A stretch of DNA of 64,000 nt from Plectrocnemia conspersa. Taxonomy: Eukaryota > Arthropoda > Insecta > Trichoptera > Polycentropodidae. The stretch spans positions 209,243 to 273,242 of the forward strand of contig VTFK01000376.1 of assembly GCA_009617715.1 (NCBI GenBank), given 5' to 3'. Numbering within the stretch: position 1 is the first letter of the stretch; every line of letters begins with the position of its first letter. This document shows positions 47,301 through 60,489 of the stretch, piece after piece. The notes under the pieces were generated by a model that saw only the letters and a program-made list of their open reading frames with translations, was not told the DNA's origin and ran no database searches. A program made the position numbers and the translations under genes.

Positions 47301-50300
47301 CAATCTGACATAAATGACAGACATAACAAGCAATTAATAGTGAATTAGTATAGACAAATTAATTAGTTTTGTATAAATAATTACAGAAAGGAATCTATTG
47401 GGATGTTTTTTTACATGCCAATATATATACATATATATATATACAAATTGTAAATAAATATTTTATAAATATTATTTTTTAAATAAGGATTATTCTCACT
47501 AAAAAAGTCAGTAAAATTAAATCAAATAAGGATTTTTGTTGTAATAAAAAGCTAATAAAATAATTATAATATTTTTATAGTTAAGCTACTTAGGTTTATA
47601 TTATATAGTTTTTCAAAAAAATAATATATTACTTGTTATGTAGGTCTACATATATACTTCAATCAGCTTTTATGATAATCTATAAAGTCCATAAAGTATA
47701 GTGTATTATATATGAAAAAGTAATATTTATCTTCACCCCCTTAAAATATTCATCGAACAAACTTCTTAATATAGAGAAAAAATATGTTTTCCTTTCGAAA
47801 CTTTTCCTTTTACAATATATAATATAATATTGTAGGTTTCGACCCTTAATCCAAAAGAAAGCTTTGTTTACCTGCTCTTCGACTAACTTGCCTAAGAGTA
47901 AAGTTCGAATGCAACGTTAGCGTAAAATGCTAAGATTATCAAGTTAAACTCTTAACGAAAAGAAAATATTTTTCCTACATAAATTATAATAAATACATCA
48001 TAAGTAATAGTAACTTTATTTTAAATTTAACCCACAAAAGGTAAACATGTCATATAAACGTTAACCACATTCAACTTGCACTACATGATATAATTTACTA
48101 TTATAATATATGCATAAATACAACAGTAAATAATTATTCTATTGCAGTAATGGTTTTGTATTTTCAATTAAACGTAGCAAAGTTTGAGTTTTATCGTCTA
48201 AAGTTAACTATAACATTCATAAATTAACATAATAAATCTTATACCAGAAACAATATGTGAAATAATTAGCATTTCAACAAAGTTAATCGACTAAGTACCG
48301 AAAAGATTTTGCCATATAGTGTCTATATTATTTTCATATGATTTTATAAATGTATATTATAATTACCCTTGAAAATGATTTATATCCTTAATTTTTTAAG
48401 TTATTAAATACCTTTTAGGCCGCGTATTTTTTAAGTACCATTTTGACATTTCTACGGGTTACGACCGGTATCAATATTCATTTCCTTGACTTACTTTAAA
48501 AATTAAAGCAGGTGAAAAGAGTGTTTATTATGTATATAAAAAAGAATATACATATTATACTAAATTAGTGAAAGTTATTTTTTGACAGAAAGGAATTAAA
48601 AGAGAATTATAATAATAATTATTATTATTTCATACAATTATTTAAATACCAAAGCATCTATAATACACATATAAACTACACCACCAGTGATTCGATTTTC
48701 CATTACTGTGACCTAGCCGTGTGGTTGAACCTTAATTAATACATTCGTATGAGTGTTTACAAATATCCTAGCTAACCGCAAGATGGCGTTGACTTGTAAT
48801 ACAATATCAATTCAACACCCCAACCTCCTTTGGGACGGACCCTCGACCTCACCCCTATCTCCGACTGGACGCATTTTCGGCGCAATTAAATAGCGAATTC
48901 GCATCGCGACCATAACTGAACATCCATTTTCTAGAAGCTACTCTTCAGTAAACAAGAATACTGAAAAACGAAGGGCCTTTTGCAGAGCTTTCACCCGTCT
49001 GCGACAATTGACGCTAACCCACCCACACCAGACTCAACCCCTCCTCAACTTTCACCCTCCGTCTCTTCACTTTGCTAACTTTAACGAGTCTCTAATGCCT
49101 TTTTTCATTGAAGAATATGCATTCAAATGCAACTATCACATTTCTGGCAAATTGTTTTATTAACGACGTCATTGCAGAAGGTAATTATGGCAAAGCTTTG
49201 AGAGCAATTACTCTGTATTTACTTAGCAAAGATCGCTTAAATTAATTTAATAAAAAAAAATTATATAAATTGGAATTAAGTGCTGTAATTATTCATGTTT
49301 ATACTACCATTAAAACAATTAAAATACCTACTCAAAAATATATATGTAATAAATGTACACCTTACAAATAAAAACGAATATTAGATATCCGAAGGTTTTA
49401 TTGTAAATATAATGTTCTGTAGTTGCTGATGGTGTACATACACCATAAGCATCTATACTATCAAATAGAAAATACATTGTTGTCTTTTTAAAATAAGAAC
49501 AGTAGTGACGCAACATTTGCTTATGTCATTCTAGCTACCATGCCATTTTAAACTTTTAAGTTGAAAGTTTCGGTCCAATATAAATTCCAAATACGGTCCA
49601 ATATAAATTTTGAAGAAACTGAACGTATACGTGCTGAAGACCGATCACATGCTACTGTAATACGTGAAGTATAGACTAAAAATATTGCTTATAGCCAAGT
49701 ATTGAAATAAATTTGTAAGAACAGGATAAATTAAAACATTTTAAATTAATAAACAATGACCTTCAATTTATTAAGTGAGGCTCAGTGAATAAGCTAGTAC
49801 TATATAAAGATCACAAAGCAAGAATACGTATTATAAAATAACATGAACGTAGTCTTAATATATTTAAATTAATTCGAATCATCCTATTATTTGGAATCGT
49901 GAACATTAAATATTATAAGACAACAAAATGTTAAAAATGCAGATTAATCTGATATTACATATTTTTTCATCTTCAATAAAAAAAAACGTTTTTTAGAATA
50001 AACGTGCAGTGAATATCATAACAAGAGCTTTTTAATCTAGTTATGTATTCTGTTTAATGGTAATTTAATTATTTAAGTAATTTCTTAAATTGAAAATACC
50101 ATATGTGAGTAAAAACAACAGATGATATTTTTTACGAGAAGCACATACATAGATTTTACAAGAGCAATCACATAACTGAAAATATTCATGTGAATGCATT
50201 TATTTATTTTATTCCACGTATTAATAAGAAAATAACAACATATTTTATAGTCATTTATAATAATCAAAAAATCAATGTGTAAACACATTATTGGTAAGAA

Positions 50301-50890
50301 CGTGGGATTTAAATAGTTTAACATATTATTATAATACCTTGAATGACGTTCGTGGCTTTCAAAGATAAGTGCAAATAAAATCTTGTGTACTTTATGAGCA
50401 ATACGAACGTATTCATTCAAAATTAAATATAAAACTAAGTCTAATGTATAGTCTAACTCTAACTCATTAACGATAAAAATGTTAGTAGACATTTTCACAC
50501 CTTAAATAAAAATGATTAAATCGGTTAGTACAAAATAAGATTTTACCTGATTATATCAAATCGGTTTTTAAATATTTCGTGAAAATTATATGCAAAAATT
50601 ATTTGTTATAAAATAAAAATAATCTCTTATTTTTAAAAGCTTATCTAATTTTATTAATATTGTTTGTTTCAGAGAATTAGGAAAAATGCTAAATAGAGAA
50701 TCTTTTTTTGTTGAATATTTTTAAAAGTTTTACAACTATTGCATTTTTAATACCACTGCATAAGAAATAATGTGTATAAATTAATCACTACTCAAAAGGT
50801 TAATAGCCACACCGGCGATCGCTAAGCTAAGGGTAAAAGAACAGTACATAGGGTAGAATATATCATATAGCTAGCATCCATTCCACACAA
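44370..50890. other. long non-coding stretch including a GC-richer island
   Basis: No host gene or transposon was recognised. The longest open frame of the whole window, 137 codons on the minus strand (50085-50498), lies here but has no known domain and an A/T-driven composition. A GC-richer island at about 48650-49110 has strong strand asymmetry (C far above G on the plus strand at 48990-49090). Directly repeated cggtccaatataaatt occurs at 49571 and 49594. Confidence 0.5.
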
Positions 50891-50894
50891 AGAT

Positions 50895-51600
50895 TAGTAA
50901 TACCGATTCAAAACTGCTGCTGAAATACAAACAGAATTGCAATATACTTCAAACTAAAATAAGACGGACAGTGTATAAAGCAAGAAACCCAGCAAAAAAA
51001 AAACAATTTTTACTGAGAAAATGAAAAAGAATCGCCTCATCGCCATTGGACCGTCGAATATTGGAGAAGAGTAGCTTTCTTAGACAAATTGGAACAGATA
51101 GTAAGCGACTATGCGCCGTATAAAAATAAAAAGATTTCATCCCTTATGCATTAATTGATTCATCAAGCACTCACCCTATGTGATGATCTGGGGATGCAGG
51201 ACAGCTTATTGATTGGGCTCTGTAAATTTCGTCCAGGGCACCATGAATGCAAAAATATATAAACTGGTGGTATAAAACGACTTTATTCCAACCCAACATA
51301 CTGCTGAGCGCATTTTGCAAGACGATTCTGCGCCATGCCATCGTGCTCGTCTTGTGAGTCCAATTATAGTTTTTACATTCAAACTTTCACTAAATTAATC
51401 TTCTATCTATAGATTACATACATAATTCAAAGAGTTCAGGGGAATCACATCAATAACATGGCCGGGAAACAGACCCGATCTGAACCAAATAAAAAATTTA
51501 TAGGCAATCATAAAATAAAAATTAATAAAAACATGATCAAAAAATTTAGCCGAGCGGAAAAAACATATCATGGAAGTGTGGGAAGAGAAGACCAATCATA
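50895..51600 (+). pseudogene. Tc1-like transposase, decayed
   Basis: Fragments follow in the correct order: KTAAEIQTELQYTS (paired-like DNA-binding domain), VYKARNPAKKKQFL, HWTVEYWRRVAFLDKLEQI (the WTVEDWxxVxFSDE block, with the catalytic Asp-Glu region altered), VMIWGCRTAY, FVQGTMNAKIYKLVV, RILQDDSAPCHRARL (the FQQDNAPCHxAR catalytic block) and ITWPGNRPDLNQIKNL with AIIK (the WPxxSPDLNPIENLW block). Several frameshifts and stops separate them, and an AT-rich insert of about 60 bp lies between the last two blocks. No terminal repeats were identified at either side, so element boundaries are unknown. Non-functional. Confidence 0.9.
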
Positions 51601-51609
51601 AAATAATTA

Positions 51610-53485
51610 AAAATGTTTTATTTACAAGCTTTTAATTTTAAAATGTCCTCGATATTTCTTTTTATGAATAAAACCAAAAAAGGTCGCGCGCACGTGTTGA
51701 GTTAGAGGCTCGCCATTATGCATATGCTGGGACGACGAAAAAAATACATCTTTCCCAGAATTGACGCAATTATACATTCCTAATTTTACAATACCCGTAT
51801 ACAATAACAGTATTAACGGAAAACACAAGTTAACAATTATAATTATCTATTATAAATTAAAAAACATAAATTCAAAATACGTACAAGAACCGCCATGTTG
51901 ACTCACAATTGGCCATAGCTGTAGTTATTTAAATTATTTAGTATTAATTAGTAGTTATTCATAAAAATAGTATTTCTAAGCCACTGAAGAATATTAAAAT
52001 ACATTTCAAAATATAATTACAGCACATTTAAAGATTGGTCGAAAAAAAAGTCTATAATATTTTGAGCCTAAAAAATGTTTTTCTATTGATGTTATTATTT
52101 ATTTTAGTTTATATACATATATGTTATTAGCATATTTTTGATACTAATATATTTGATATTTTTTTGTATATGTACTAAAAACGTTACTCGTCATTTATCG
52201 TTTTTTTTAAGCATCAAAACGGCATATATCGTCGATGCATGCTCTTTTGCTTACTTCAAAGGATTTTAGGAAAATATAATTTCCATTGCTAAACGATATA
52301 GAAACGTGTGCAGCTTAAAACGCGTGGCATGTTCGCGAATTCATTTTAAATATTTTTATTGCACGCGAAATCACCATGCGAATAATTAAATCGTGCACAA
52401 AGGGTTCACACTGGGCACGTATTTTTTCTATTCTCAATCTAAAAATTTCTTTCACCTATTTTTTGCATTCCACTTTTACGGAGTATTTTTTCGGACGGCT
52501 GGTTTTGCGACACTGGTTAAATTTTAAATCTCACTTACACATATTTCAAGCACGAATGTAACGTCATAACATATGCACAAGTATTTAATATTTTATATCT
52601 GTAGATATATAATCGCACAACAGGATATTCAGATTTTAAAATAACAATTCAAATTGGTAAATAAAATATGTGCAATAAAATTCGATTTGCAAAATAATCG
52701 GATTTACCCCATCTTTAAACATGCTTTCAAATGAAACAAGACACCGCCTCTACACCCCCATTCATTTTTCTTTGATTTTCTTTCGCAAGATTTATTCATT
52801 CGAGCGGCTTTTGCCAATTAAATATATAACGGGAATAATGGAATGTTCGCCTTTTGCCGAATTTAATTTTTTAAATGGTCCATTAATCACTTGCGCCTCG
52901 AATCGCCACTTTGCTAAAATACTCGCTGATAATAATTTTCAAACAGCTACGAAATGTTTATGGAAACTGTCGTTTCAACTTTTGATTAAATCACTGTGTC
53001 TACTTCCGGATCCGGTCGTGGGTTTATTGTGACGTCAATATTATTCAAACTATTTTCTCGTTTAAAGAGAAGCTTGAAATTCTATTGCTATATAAATTTC
53101 GCTACAGTGAGCATTTGGCAGTAGTTCTCAACAAATTATTGTTACTGATAGCAAACTTTAATATATACATATATATTATCATATACATATTTTAACAGTG
53201 AGTTGAAAACATATATCGTTTACTTTAATTACCATATATTTAATAGAAATAAAATAGGTAGAACTTATTCATTTAGCTCTGAGGCAGGATATTTAAAAAT
53301 ATATTTAATCAATAAATATACAAAGAATTTCGAAGAAATACTAGAAAATTTAACTATACAATGGTTACTAAATAAATTAATTTATTCATTATGAGGAACA
53401 TCTTATATGTAGAGAGAACCTCTCAAAGGTGATTATAATATTTCTATTAAAAGTATCTCTAGTTAAAATGTTACTACCGTGATTA
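51610..53485. other. non-coding stretch with GC-richer islands
   Basis: About 52320-52560 and 52700-53060 are more complex and contain open frames of 61 and 103 codons on the plus strand. The 103-codon frame (52721-53032) has no motif I can name. Nothing else recognised. Confidence 0.5.
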
Positions 53486-53489
53486 GGTT

Positions 53490-53650
53490 TCAAACTGTAT
53501 ACGGTCGCTCAAATAACTCAAGAATAACCGACTTAAATCATCCGACAATTTTTTAATAATAACACATGACAAACCACAACTTGAATTCCCACACCGTTTT
53601 AGTGAAAGACAGAAGGTTAATAACAGTGAGCGGGATGAAACTCGTACAAA
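53490..53650 (-). pseudogene. LINE reverse transcriptase fragment
   Basis: Direct nucleotide similarity to the LINE copies at 9.4-9.6 and 35.3-35.5 kb: caaactgtatacggtcgctc, then ttttttaataataacacatg followed by acaaacc, then ccgttttagtgaaagacag. On the minus strand this gives GIQV and SFTKTV-like pieces in broken frames. The TDFxKAFDK segment is deleted. Same orientation as the other two. Confidence 0.7.
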
Positions 53651-53654
53651 AAAA

Positions 53655-56525
53655 TTTGTAGAAGGTGATTGAATATAAATAAATATATATGAGAATGTTT
53701 ATGTTAATACTGTAATACTCAGATTTTATTACAGAGCTTTCAGATAATTATAGGATTGAGTTACCCTGTACTTTTGTTAGTGAGTTGTCATGTCAACTCT
53801 TATTTAAACGTTAAATTTGAAAAGATTTATTCACGTTCATATTTTCTCATATATATGCTAATGTAGAAAATCATTTAGATACAATAAAAATAATAATAGT
53901 TTTTTTAGTTATAGTTGAATCTTTCAAAATACGGCAAACCTTTAATATAATATGGTAGAAGCAATTTGAGATAATATTTAGATATAGTATATGTATAGTT
54001 AGATTAATTAAATCATCACCTTTTTAAGGTTTCATATTATTATACAACATAATATTTTACATATAGAAATCAAGATACCTGAGGAGTTTTGAATTTCATA
54101 AATAACTAAAGAGCACATTTATCTATTAATATGCTAATCGATTTATTATAATATTAAATAGCGTTACGTGTACAAAATTTAAACGTTAATATAAAGCTAA
54201 ATTACTAAAAAGTTTGAGATGTATTAAATAAAGAATGTACTATCCTGTCAATCATTCAATCGAAAGAAACTTTCCCGGATGCTCCCCAGAGCGTTCATAA
54301 ATTTTCCTTCCGCCCGATTATTTTCACTCGAACAATTTTACCCTTATCTTCTCACATACATTTTTTTCCAAATGTTGTCTTTGAACTTAAATAGATTTAT
54401 CATTCTATCACAAGAGTTTTTCATCAACAATACATTACTACAATATCGTTCCTTATACACATTTAAAGTATTGTAAGACAATTTTTGGATATGTATGTAC
54501 TATATTAAATATTTATTAGATTTTACATTTGCAATCTAATCGTGAATATATTACTCTAGAGCTATATGTATTTAATATAGCTATTTTTAAAACGAAAATG
54601 TAATTAGCACCATTGCTTTTCTGGTGCGCCGCAGAGAAATACTTTTCACTGACATAATGAAAAAAACGCTGATTAGATCGCAAATTAACTATGCCTAGTG
54701 ATAAATTTATTAATCTATTATGTGTTAAAAAAAAGTATCGCATGACTCGGAATTGTGTTAATTTTAACGAAAACTTAATTTTTGGTTAGTTCAAATTAGG
54801 GTAGTGGTTCGTTATTTGAAAGTGTGTGACTTTCATAATATTTATGATTATGGCAATCTAAAAAAAAAGTGTAATTATGTTAGAGAAAAAATAAAAAAAA
54901 ACGTACAATTAAAATAAATAAATTAAAGAGCATTATAATAAAATATATGAAAAAAATGAAGCAGTAAAACTTTCACCTAGATAATTTTTAATATCAAACA
55001 TTTTTATAATTATAATCTAGACCTCTTATTAAATCCAATAATTTGTACATACAACAATAAGTAATAAGCCAAAATAAAAAATATTGTTCAACACAATTAA
55101 GATTTAAATAACAAATAAGAAATATTTCTTTCACGAGAAAAAGTATCATTTGCAGTTATTATAAAATCATAATAAATATTTTCTAAAGACTACTTGTCAT
55201 TATTTTGTGGTTAGTTGAAACACTATCAAATAAGCATAGCAATCGATTAATCTAAATACTTTTAACATAAAAATACCCAAATAATTGAGTTTTTATTGGG
55301 TCAAAGCAAATGATTTACGACACCGCTCGAATAATCATTATTGATAAATGCGAACACTATTTTATATACTAACAAGCGGAAATGACAAAGTACCCTTATT
55401 TCCGAAACATCGAATTTCAATGGTGAAAACGCCAAGGAAACAGTTTACAAAAGGTTTTGTTTCGTCCTCAGGAAGTACCTCAGAACACTAAATACTAAAC
55501 AACAATATAAATGTTGTTGTGAAATTAAACCATTTACATATTCAAATAAAATTTAACCACTCGATCAGCTGATTGATAAACGATTTTAAATACAAACCAT
55601 TCGCTTTTTCCCAATAAACAATCTGGATCATTAAGGAACGCAAATGTTTATACCATCCAGATATTTCAGCACCTGTGAGTATTTTTATAGAAATAAATTT
55701 AAAACATTTTACATGTAAACAACCAATTAATTGCCATTGGGTAAACCGAAATCATTGATACAATGATAGAAATGCCAAAAATACTCACATTTTTCAGCTT
55801 CGGGTTGTTGAACGTCAGGCTTTGTTATTGAAATAGTTCAATTAATATTTGCGATATATTGTAGGAAATTATTCGCAAAACTGTATATAATAATTGCAAT
55901 GATTTTTTAAGCACGTTTAGATTTGTTCGTTACATTGTTTGTGTTTGCGAATTATTACGATTCGCGTCGCGTTCGTCGATGTTATCGTCGGTGAGCTTTG
56001 AAAGCTCGCACGACCAAAAGCTCTGAAAGCTCAGAGCGAACTGAAAAGTTTTCACACTTTCCCCGAGGGTAGCGAGCGGAATGCTGAATGAAGAATTTGT
56101 AAATGTACGCGTGCGTAGCTTTATTGTCCACAACGATAAATATGAATATGTTTTATATAATATTTATACTTGTGAAATCTAAAATAAAGCGCCTTATATT
56201 TTTTTAAAATTACCACGATCTATAAAACTTTTATATATGTATAAAGATTTATGACGTTTTAATATGAATTATTTATTTTTATAATTACAAAAAAATATGA
56301 TATTATTAAACGTAAAATGAATATAAAGCAAACAAAATTTATATAAGGACCATCCCATGAGCCTTTACGCTTTTGAATACCTGTTACAAGTCTAAAATAA
56401 TTTAAACAGAAAGCAATTGCCCAATGCGAATGGCATAAAAAATATACCAGCAGAATATTCATGTTTAAAGGCATAAAATAAAAATGGTCACAAAGAACAG
56501 CTAAAAATGCATAAAAATATATTCC
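53655..56525. other. AT-rich stretch with one GC-richer patch
   Basis: No gene recognised. At 55925-56110 the composition becomes more balanced and contains gagctttgaaagctc (55993) and gctctgaaagctcagagc (56020), two overlapping-type imperfect palindromes. Open frames here are at most 75 codons. Confidence 0.5.
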
Positions 56526-56529
56526 TAAT

Positions 56530-56855
56530 AAAAATGATAAAAGTGTGTTTATATAATTATTTTTTATTCAATTACAGAGATCAAAATATATTATAATTTG
56601 TAGTAATTTTATTTTTTGCATAAAACCGTCATGCCATACTATGTCGAAAGCTTTTTCTATATCTTACATTAAAAGCTCCTGTATTTTTCATATAAAAATT
56701 AGCCCACATATGCTCAATCAAACTATTAAGTCGGTGTGTTTTTTGCGGAAGTTAAACTGTTTATTAATAGTTTTATTCTTCAATTATTTCTAATAATATT
56801 TTACTAAAGGTAATAAGCTGATGGTGCGATAACTTACTAACTAACAACATTGATT
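56530..56855 (-). pseudogene. Jockey-type LINE reverse transcriptase fragment
   Basis: On the minus strand the pieces are SLLPLVKYY, INKQFNFRKKHTDLIV, NTGAFNV, DIEKAFDIVWHDGFMQKIK and LQIIIYFD. QFxFRKxHS and LDIEKAFDxVWHxGL are hallmark blocks of the Jockey clade; the Asp in DIEKAFD is the first catalytic residue. It differs from the VVYTDFxKAFDKV family elsewhere in the window, so it is a second LINE lineage. Stops and frameshifts throughout. Confidence 0.85.
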
Positions 56856-57662
56856 GAATGAATACCAGCAGATATCATGAATTATTATTTTTACTATTCT
56901 CTCCGAATGACTAATTTGACTCCTTGGAGTACTAAGTTCAAAGGTTCTTTGGTGATTGGGATGTTTACATTTCATTATACAAGCACAGAGAGCTTGTGTA
57001 TAAATCTATTATAACTAATGTATTTGTGTTTAAAGTTGATAATTAAATAACAACAATAGATACGGTTCAAATAAATAAAAACATGTATAGGTAGTATTGT
57101 ATACTTTTATAGGTTAACGGTTGCGAATTGTTGTATATACATATATGTGATATTTCAGTGAAATTACCTTGAAAAATATTCTAGCTTTGTTTATACTGTG
57201 CCATGTGCAAATAACTCCTTTTATTTTCGCATTCACAAAGTACAGTGTGCGGAAATGAAACGGAAATGAGAAAGGAAAGAATCTGAAATTATTTTAATGT
57301 GAGGGGAAAAATCGTCGTAAGAAAATGTAAATAACTGGATTAAATAAAATACAGAAATAGATTACTGTATTTTTATTGCAAGGGTGACAAAAAGTAATAT
57401 ATTCTCGTTTATTTATTACTTAATTTAAATTATTAAAAAATATTTGATATTTTAAACATTTAGTTAGGTATCGTAATAATAGTAGTAATTAACCAAATAA
57501 ATAACCGTAGCTTAAATGAATTCTATGCTAATTCACTTAACAGTTAATAGTTCAAAAATATATTTTTTTGTCATATTATTATTATTAGAATAAATTAAAA
57601 TAAATATTTTTCTACAAGAATTAGACCATAGCTCAGAATTTTCAGTCCAGCATAACTTACAA

Positions 57663-58199
57663 CAAGGGTGTATAACCTTTTAGATATTCTGGGCCGCATA
57701 GCCCAAAAAAAATAGTCAAGGACCGCATTTAAATTTTGATTTTTATTTTGGACAAGAATATAATGCATACTATCAATTCACACATGAAACAATAATATAT
57801 TATTATTATAATAATATAAAAACTAAGCTTGTTTTGTCAATATCAATTCATCAATATCTGGTTTAAAAATGAAAGTAACAATGCAGAGAGTATTTTAAAG
57901 ATGCTTTTTGTATGCTAATGCAAATAGAAAAAAATGGCATATTGTTTAAGTGGTATTGGGTATTATTAATCTATAAAAACCTATCAAAGATACTTTGGCT
58001 AAAATATCTTTTACAATAAAAGTAATTTTTAGCCTTGAAATATATAAAAGCACAAAATTAAAAGGCTCAAAGGTTCGTGACACTAATGCATATTGACGAA
58101 GGGTGGTTAAATGATTAAAAATAACAATAAGAATACGAGTGGCATAAACAATTGTTGTGGGCCGCATGCGGTATGCTTGCTGCGGATTGGACACCTCTG
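57663..58199 (+). mobile_element. short non-autonomous hAT element
   Basis: The left end caagggtgtataacc and the inverted right end cagaggtgtccaatcc form imperfect terminal repeats. Subterminal gggccgcat motifs occur at 57691 and on both strands near 58158. The flanks acttacaa (57655-57662) and gcttacga (58200-58207) match at 6 of 8 positions, consistent with an aged 8-bp target duplication. Length is 537 bp, with no transposase recognised; an 82-codon minus frame overlapping the right end is a by-product of the terminal sequence. Confidence 0.8.
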
Positions 58200-58209
58200 G
58201 CTTACGATA

Positions 58210-60130
58210 TATTATATTAACCTAACTGTTTAACCAATATTAAATCATAAATTATTTTTCAAGCAGCTAATTTAATTAATTTCTACGCTAATAAATTTTT
58301 CTTTTAATAATAAAAAAAAAATTGTGATTGCGTTTTTATGTATTTTATGTATAGGATAGTTAGGTAAAAGAAAACGAGTACGGCCAGGGAATTATATATG
58401 GAGGTGTGAATTTGTATAATAATATAGTAAATGTAATAAAGAAAACCATCATACATTGGGAATGCATGTTTAGTGTAAAAATAGTTATATTAGCTTAATA
58501 AATTATTAGAATAAATAAATAACAATATGTATTAAATTTAATAATAAATCATGAAATACTATACCTAAATGATTTATATTAAAAATACATTAAAAAATAA
58601 CACATTTATGTTATTTTATTAAAAATAAAACAGAAAACAATTATTGTGTTAATGACACTACAACCAAACTTTATGAAGATTATGTGATTATGACTGCTGT
58701 TTAATTTAAAACCATTTATTTCAAAACCATATAAATTGTCATCTCCAATGTTAGTTCATCATGTATTAGCTCATTAAGAATAAGGGGGATATGACGAATG
58801 CTATAAATTTAAAACATCTTAATCGTATAATTTTTAATTTTACTTGGACATAATTTGGACGTCAAAAAACGATCATATTTATGTAACTTAATTTAATCTA
58901 GTCATTTCAAAGATCGTAACGAATTTTGTTAACATTTACAAAGACGTTAATATAGAATATTTAATTAAATACTAAAAGTCTAAACAGCATGATACTTAAC
59001 TTGAACCACAATCAATATGTTTATGTAAATATAATACAAAGTCATAAAAAGTTTGTAAGTACGTAAAGAAAAATACATTTTTTGTATTTATTAAAATGTA
59101 TTAAAAAAGTTTTTTATAATGTATTTGGTATTAAAAACCATATATTTTATGACAAAAAAATATTATTATTATATTAAATTTATATATAAATTACAAATAG
59201 ATAATTTTAACATCAAAATACGTTTTAAACATAATATAAGCAACTTCCGTGTTGATTCACTTCAGTTTCAAAAACCTTTTGATAAGCTCGCAAACTTTAA
59301 TGCTTTCCCAGAATTCGAAGTCGATTATATCTTTAAAATAGACATGAAGGCTACTTAAATCCAATTCCAAGTTTTTATACCTTATGAACATAGATATATA
59401 CGTGATATTTAATATATATATACATACATACGTACGTACAACTTACGCACTAAATGATAATATTTCACGAATCACGCACATGCTCTAGTAATACTTTATC
59501 GGTTTTTAAACCACATCCTTTCAACGCCGCAAAGATTAAATTATATGTACGTAAAGAAGATTTATATAATATCATAACGGTTGAAAAAATATGTCTATAT
59601 ATTAATATCTAATGTTATACTGCACTAATACCATAGGGGGGATTGAAACGAACTGTATTGCTTGTTGACATCCTTATTAAAAATGATTAGCAAAGTCGAT
59701 GGGGAACTGGGAATTGCAACCAGGACACGGAACTAACCACATTCGATGTCCTACTGAGTCAATACACATACGTAAATATGTACGTATTGATGCGATTTAA
59801 ATTCGTGTCAGAATTGTCAATTCGTTGGACTGTGGTAATTCGTGTATGTATATGTACATAGTAGATTTAGCATAATTGGATCATTGGTTAATTAGGGCAG
59901 TCGTTTACTTGGGGCTGACCAAATATTGAGCTTAAATATTTGGGGCATCTGGGTGCTCAATCTTTATATATAATTTGGGAAAATCTATTAACGTACTCTT
60001 AAAAAAATAATATTACGTATGTTTTTAATAAAAAAATTATATATAAACACTGTTTTTAGCAGCAAAGCTACACACAAATAATACAATAATCATGTTTTAG
60101 TATTTTTTATGTAAACTGCAACACTGATAT
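58210..60130. other. AT-rich stretch, nothing recognised
   Basis: TA-rich microsatellite-like DNA around 59395-59435 and a somewhat more complex patch at 59630-59960. No domain or repeat partner found. Confidence 0.55.
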
Positions 60131-60134
60131 ATAT

Positions 60135-60452
60135 ATAATTAATAATAGATTCATAAAACTGGTGTGGACTTATGAAGCTCAGAGGGTGTGAACTTCATAG
60201 CTAATATCAACATTATTGAAAGATTTCAAAACAAATTCCTCAAGTTAATGATCAGTGCTCCTTGATTTGTTTCTAGTAATTATATTACGTTACTGCAACT
60301 TTGTCAGTGTGGAAGAAACAATTAAAAATATATGTGAATAACAATTAAACAGATTAAAAACTCACCCCAAGATACTGGCAAAAAATACACTGACGAAGAA
60401 AGAAATGGAAAGCCAAGTGTTTTTGATTTAAAATGAATTTTATCAGCAATGT
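60135..60452 (+). pseudogene. Jockey-type LINE ORF2 C-terminal fragment
   Basis: The order is KLVWTYEAQRV, then after a shift NFIANINIIERFQNKFLKLM followed by ISAP and FVSSNYI, then VEETIKNICE, a stop, QLNRLKTHPKILAKN and TLTKKEMESQVFLI with a terminal stop. This matches the end of Jockey-clade ORF2 proteins (WxYGIQLWG...ASNSNIxIIQRFQNKxLRxI...APWYVSN...VEExIxxY...RLxxHPNxLAxxLL). It may be the same lineage as the fragment at 56.5-56.9 kb but comes from a different part of the protein and the opposite strand. Confidence 0.85.
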
Positions 60453-60489
60453 CAAAAATTATCTAGAACTGTTCTTTATAAAACAAATT

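Noticed and set aside
48690..48800. Second tRNA-like head (gacctagccgtgtggttgaa)
   Set aside because: An A-box-like string is present but no convincing B box at tRNA spacing.
50085..50498. 137-codon minus-strand frame as a gene
   Set aside because: No recognisable domain, no splice or promoter context, Ile/Leu/Asn/Tyr-rich as expected from AT-rich DNA; kept only as a low-interest finding.
59690..59770. tRNA-like sequence on the minus strand (ggttgcaattccc)
   Set aside because: B-box match is poor and no cloverleaf could be drawn.
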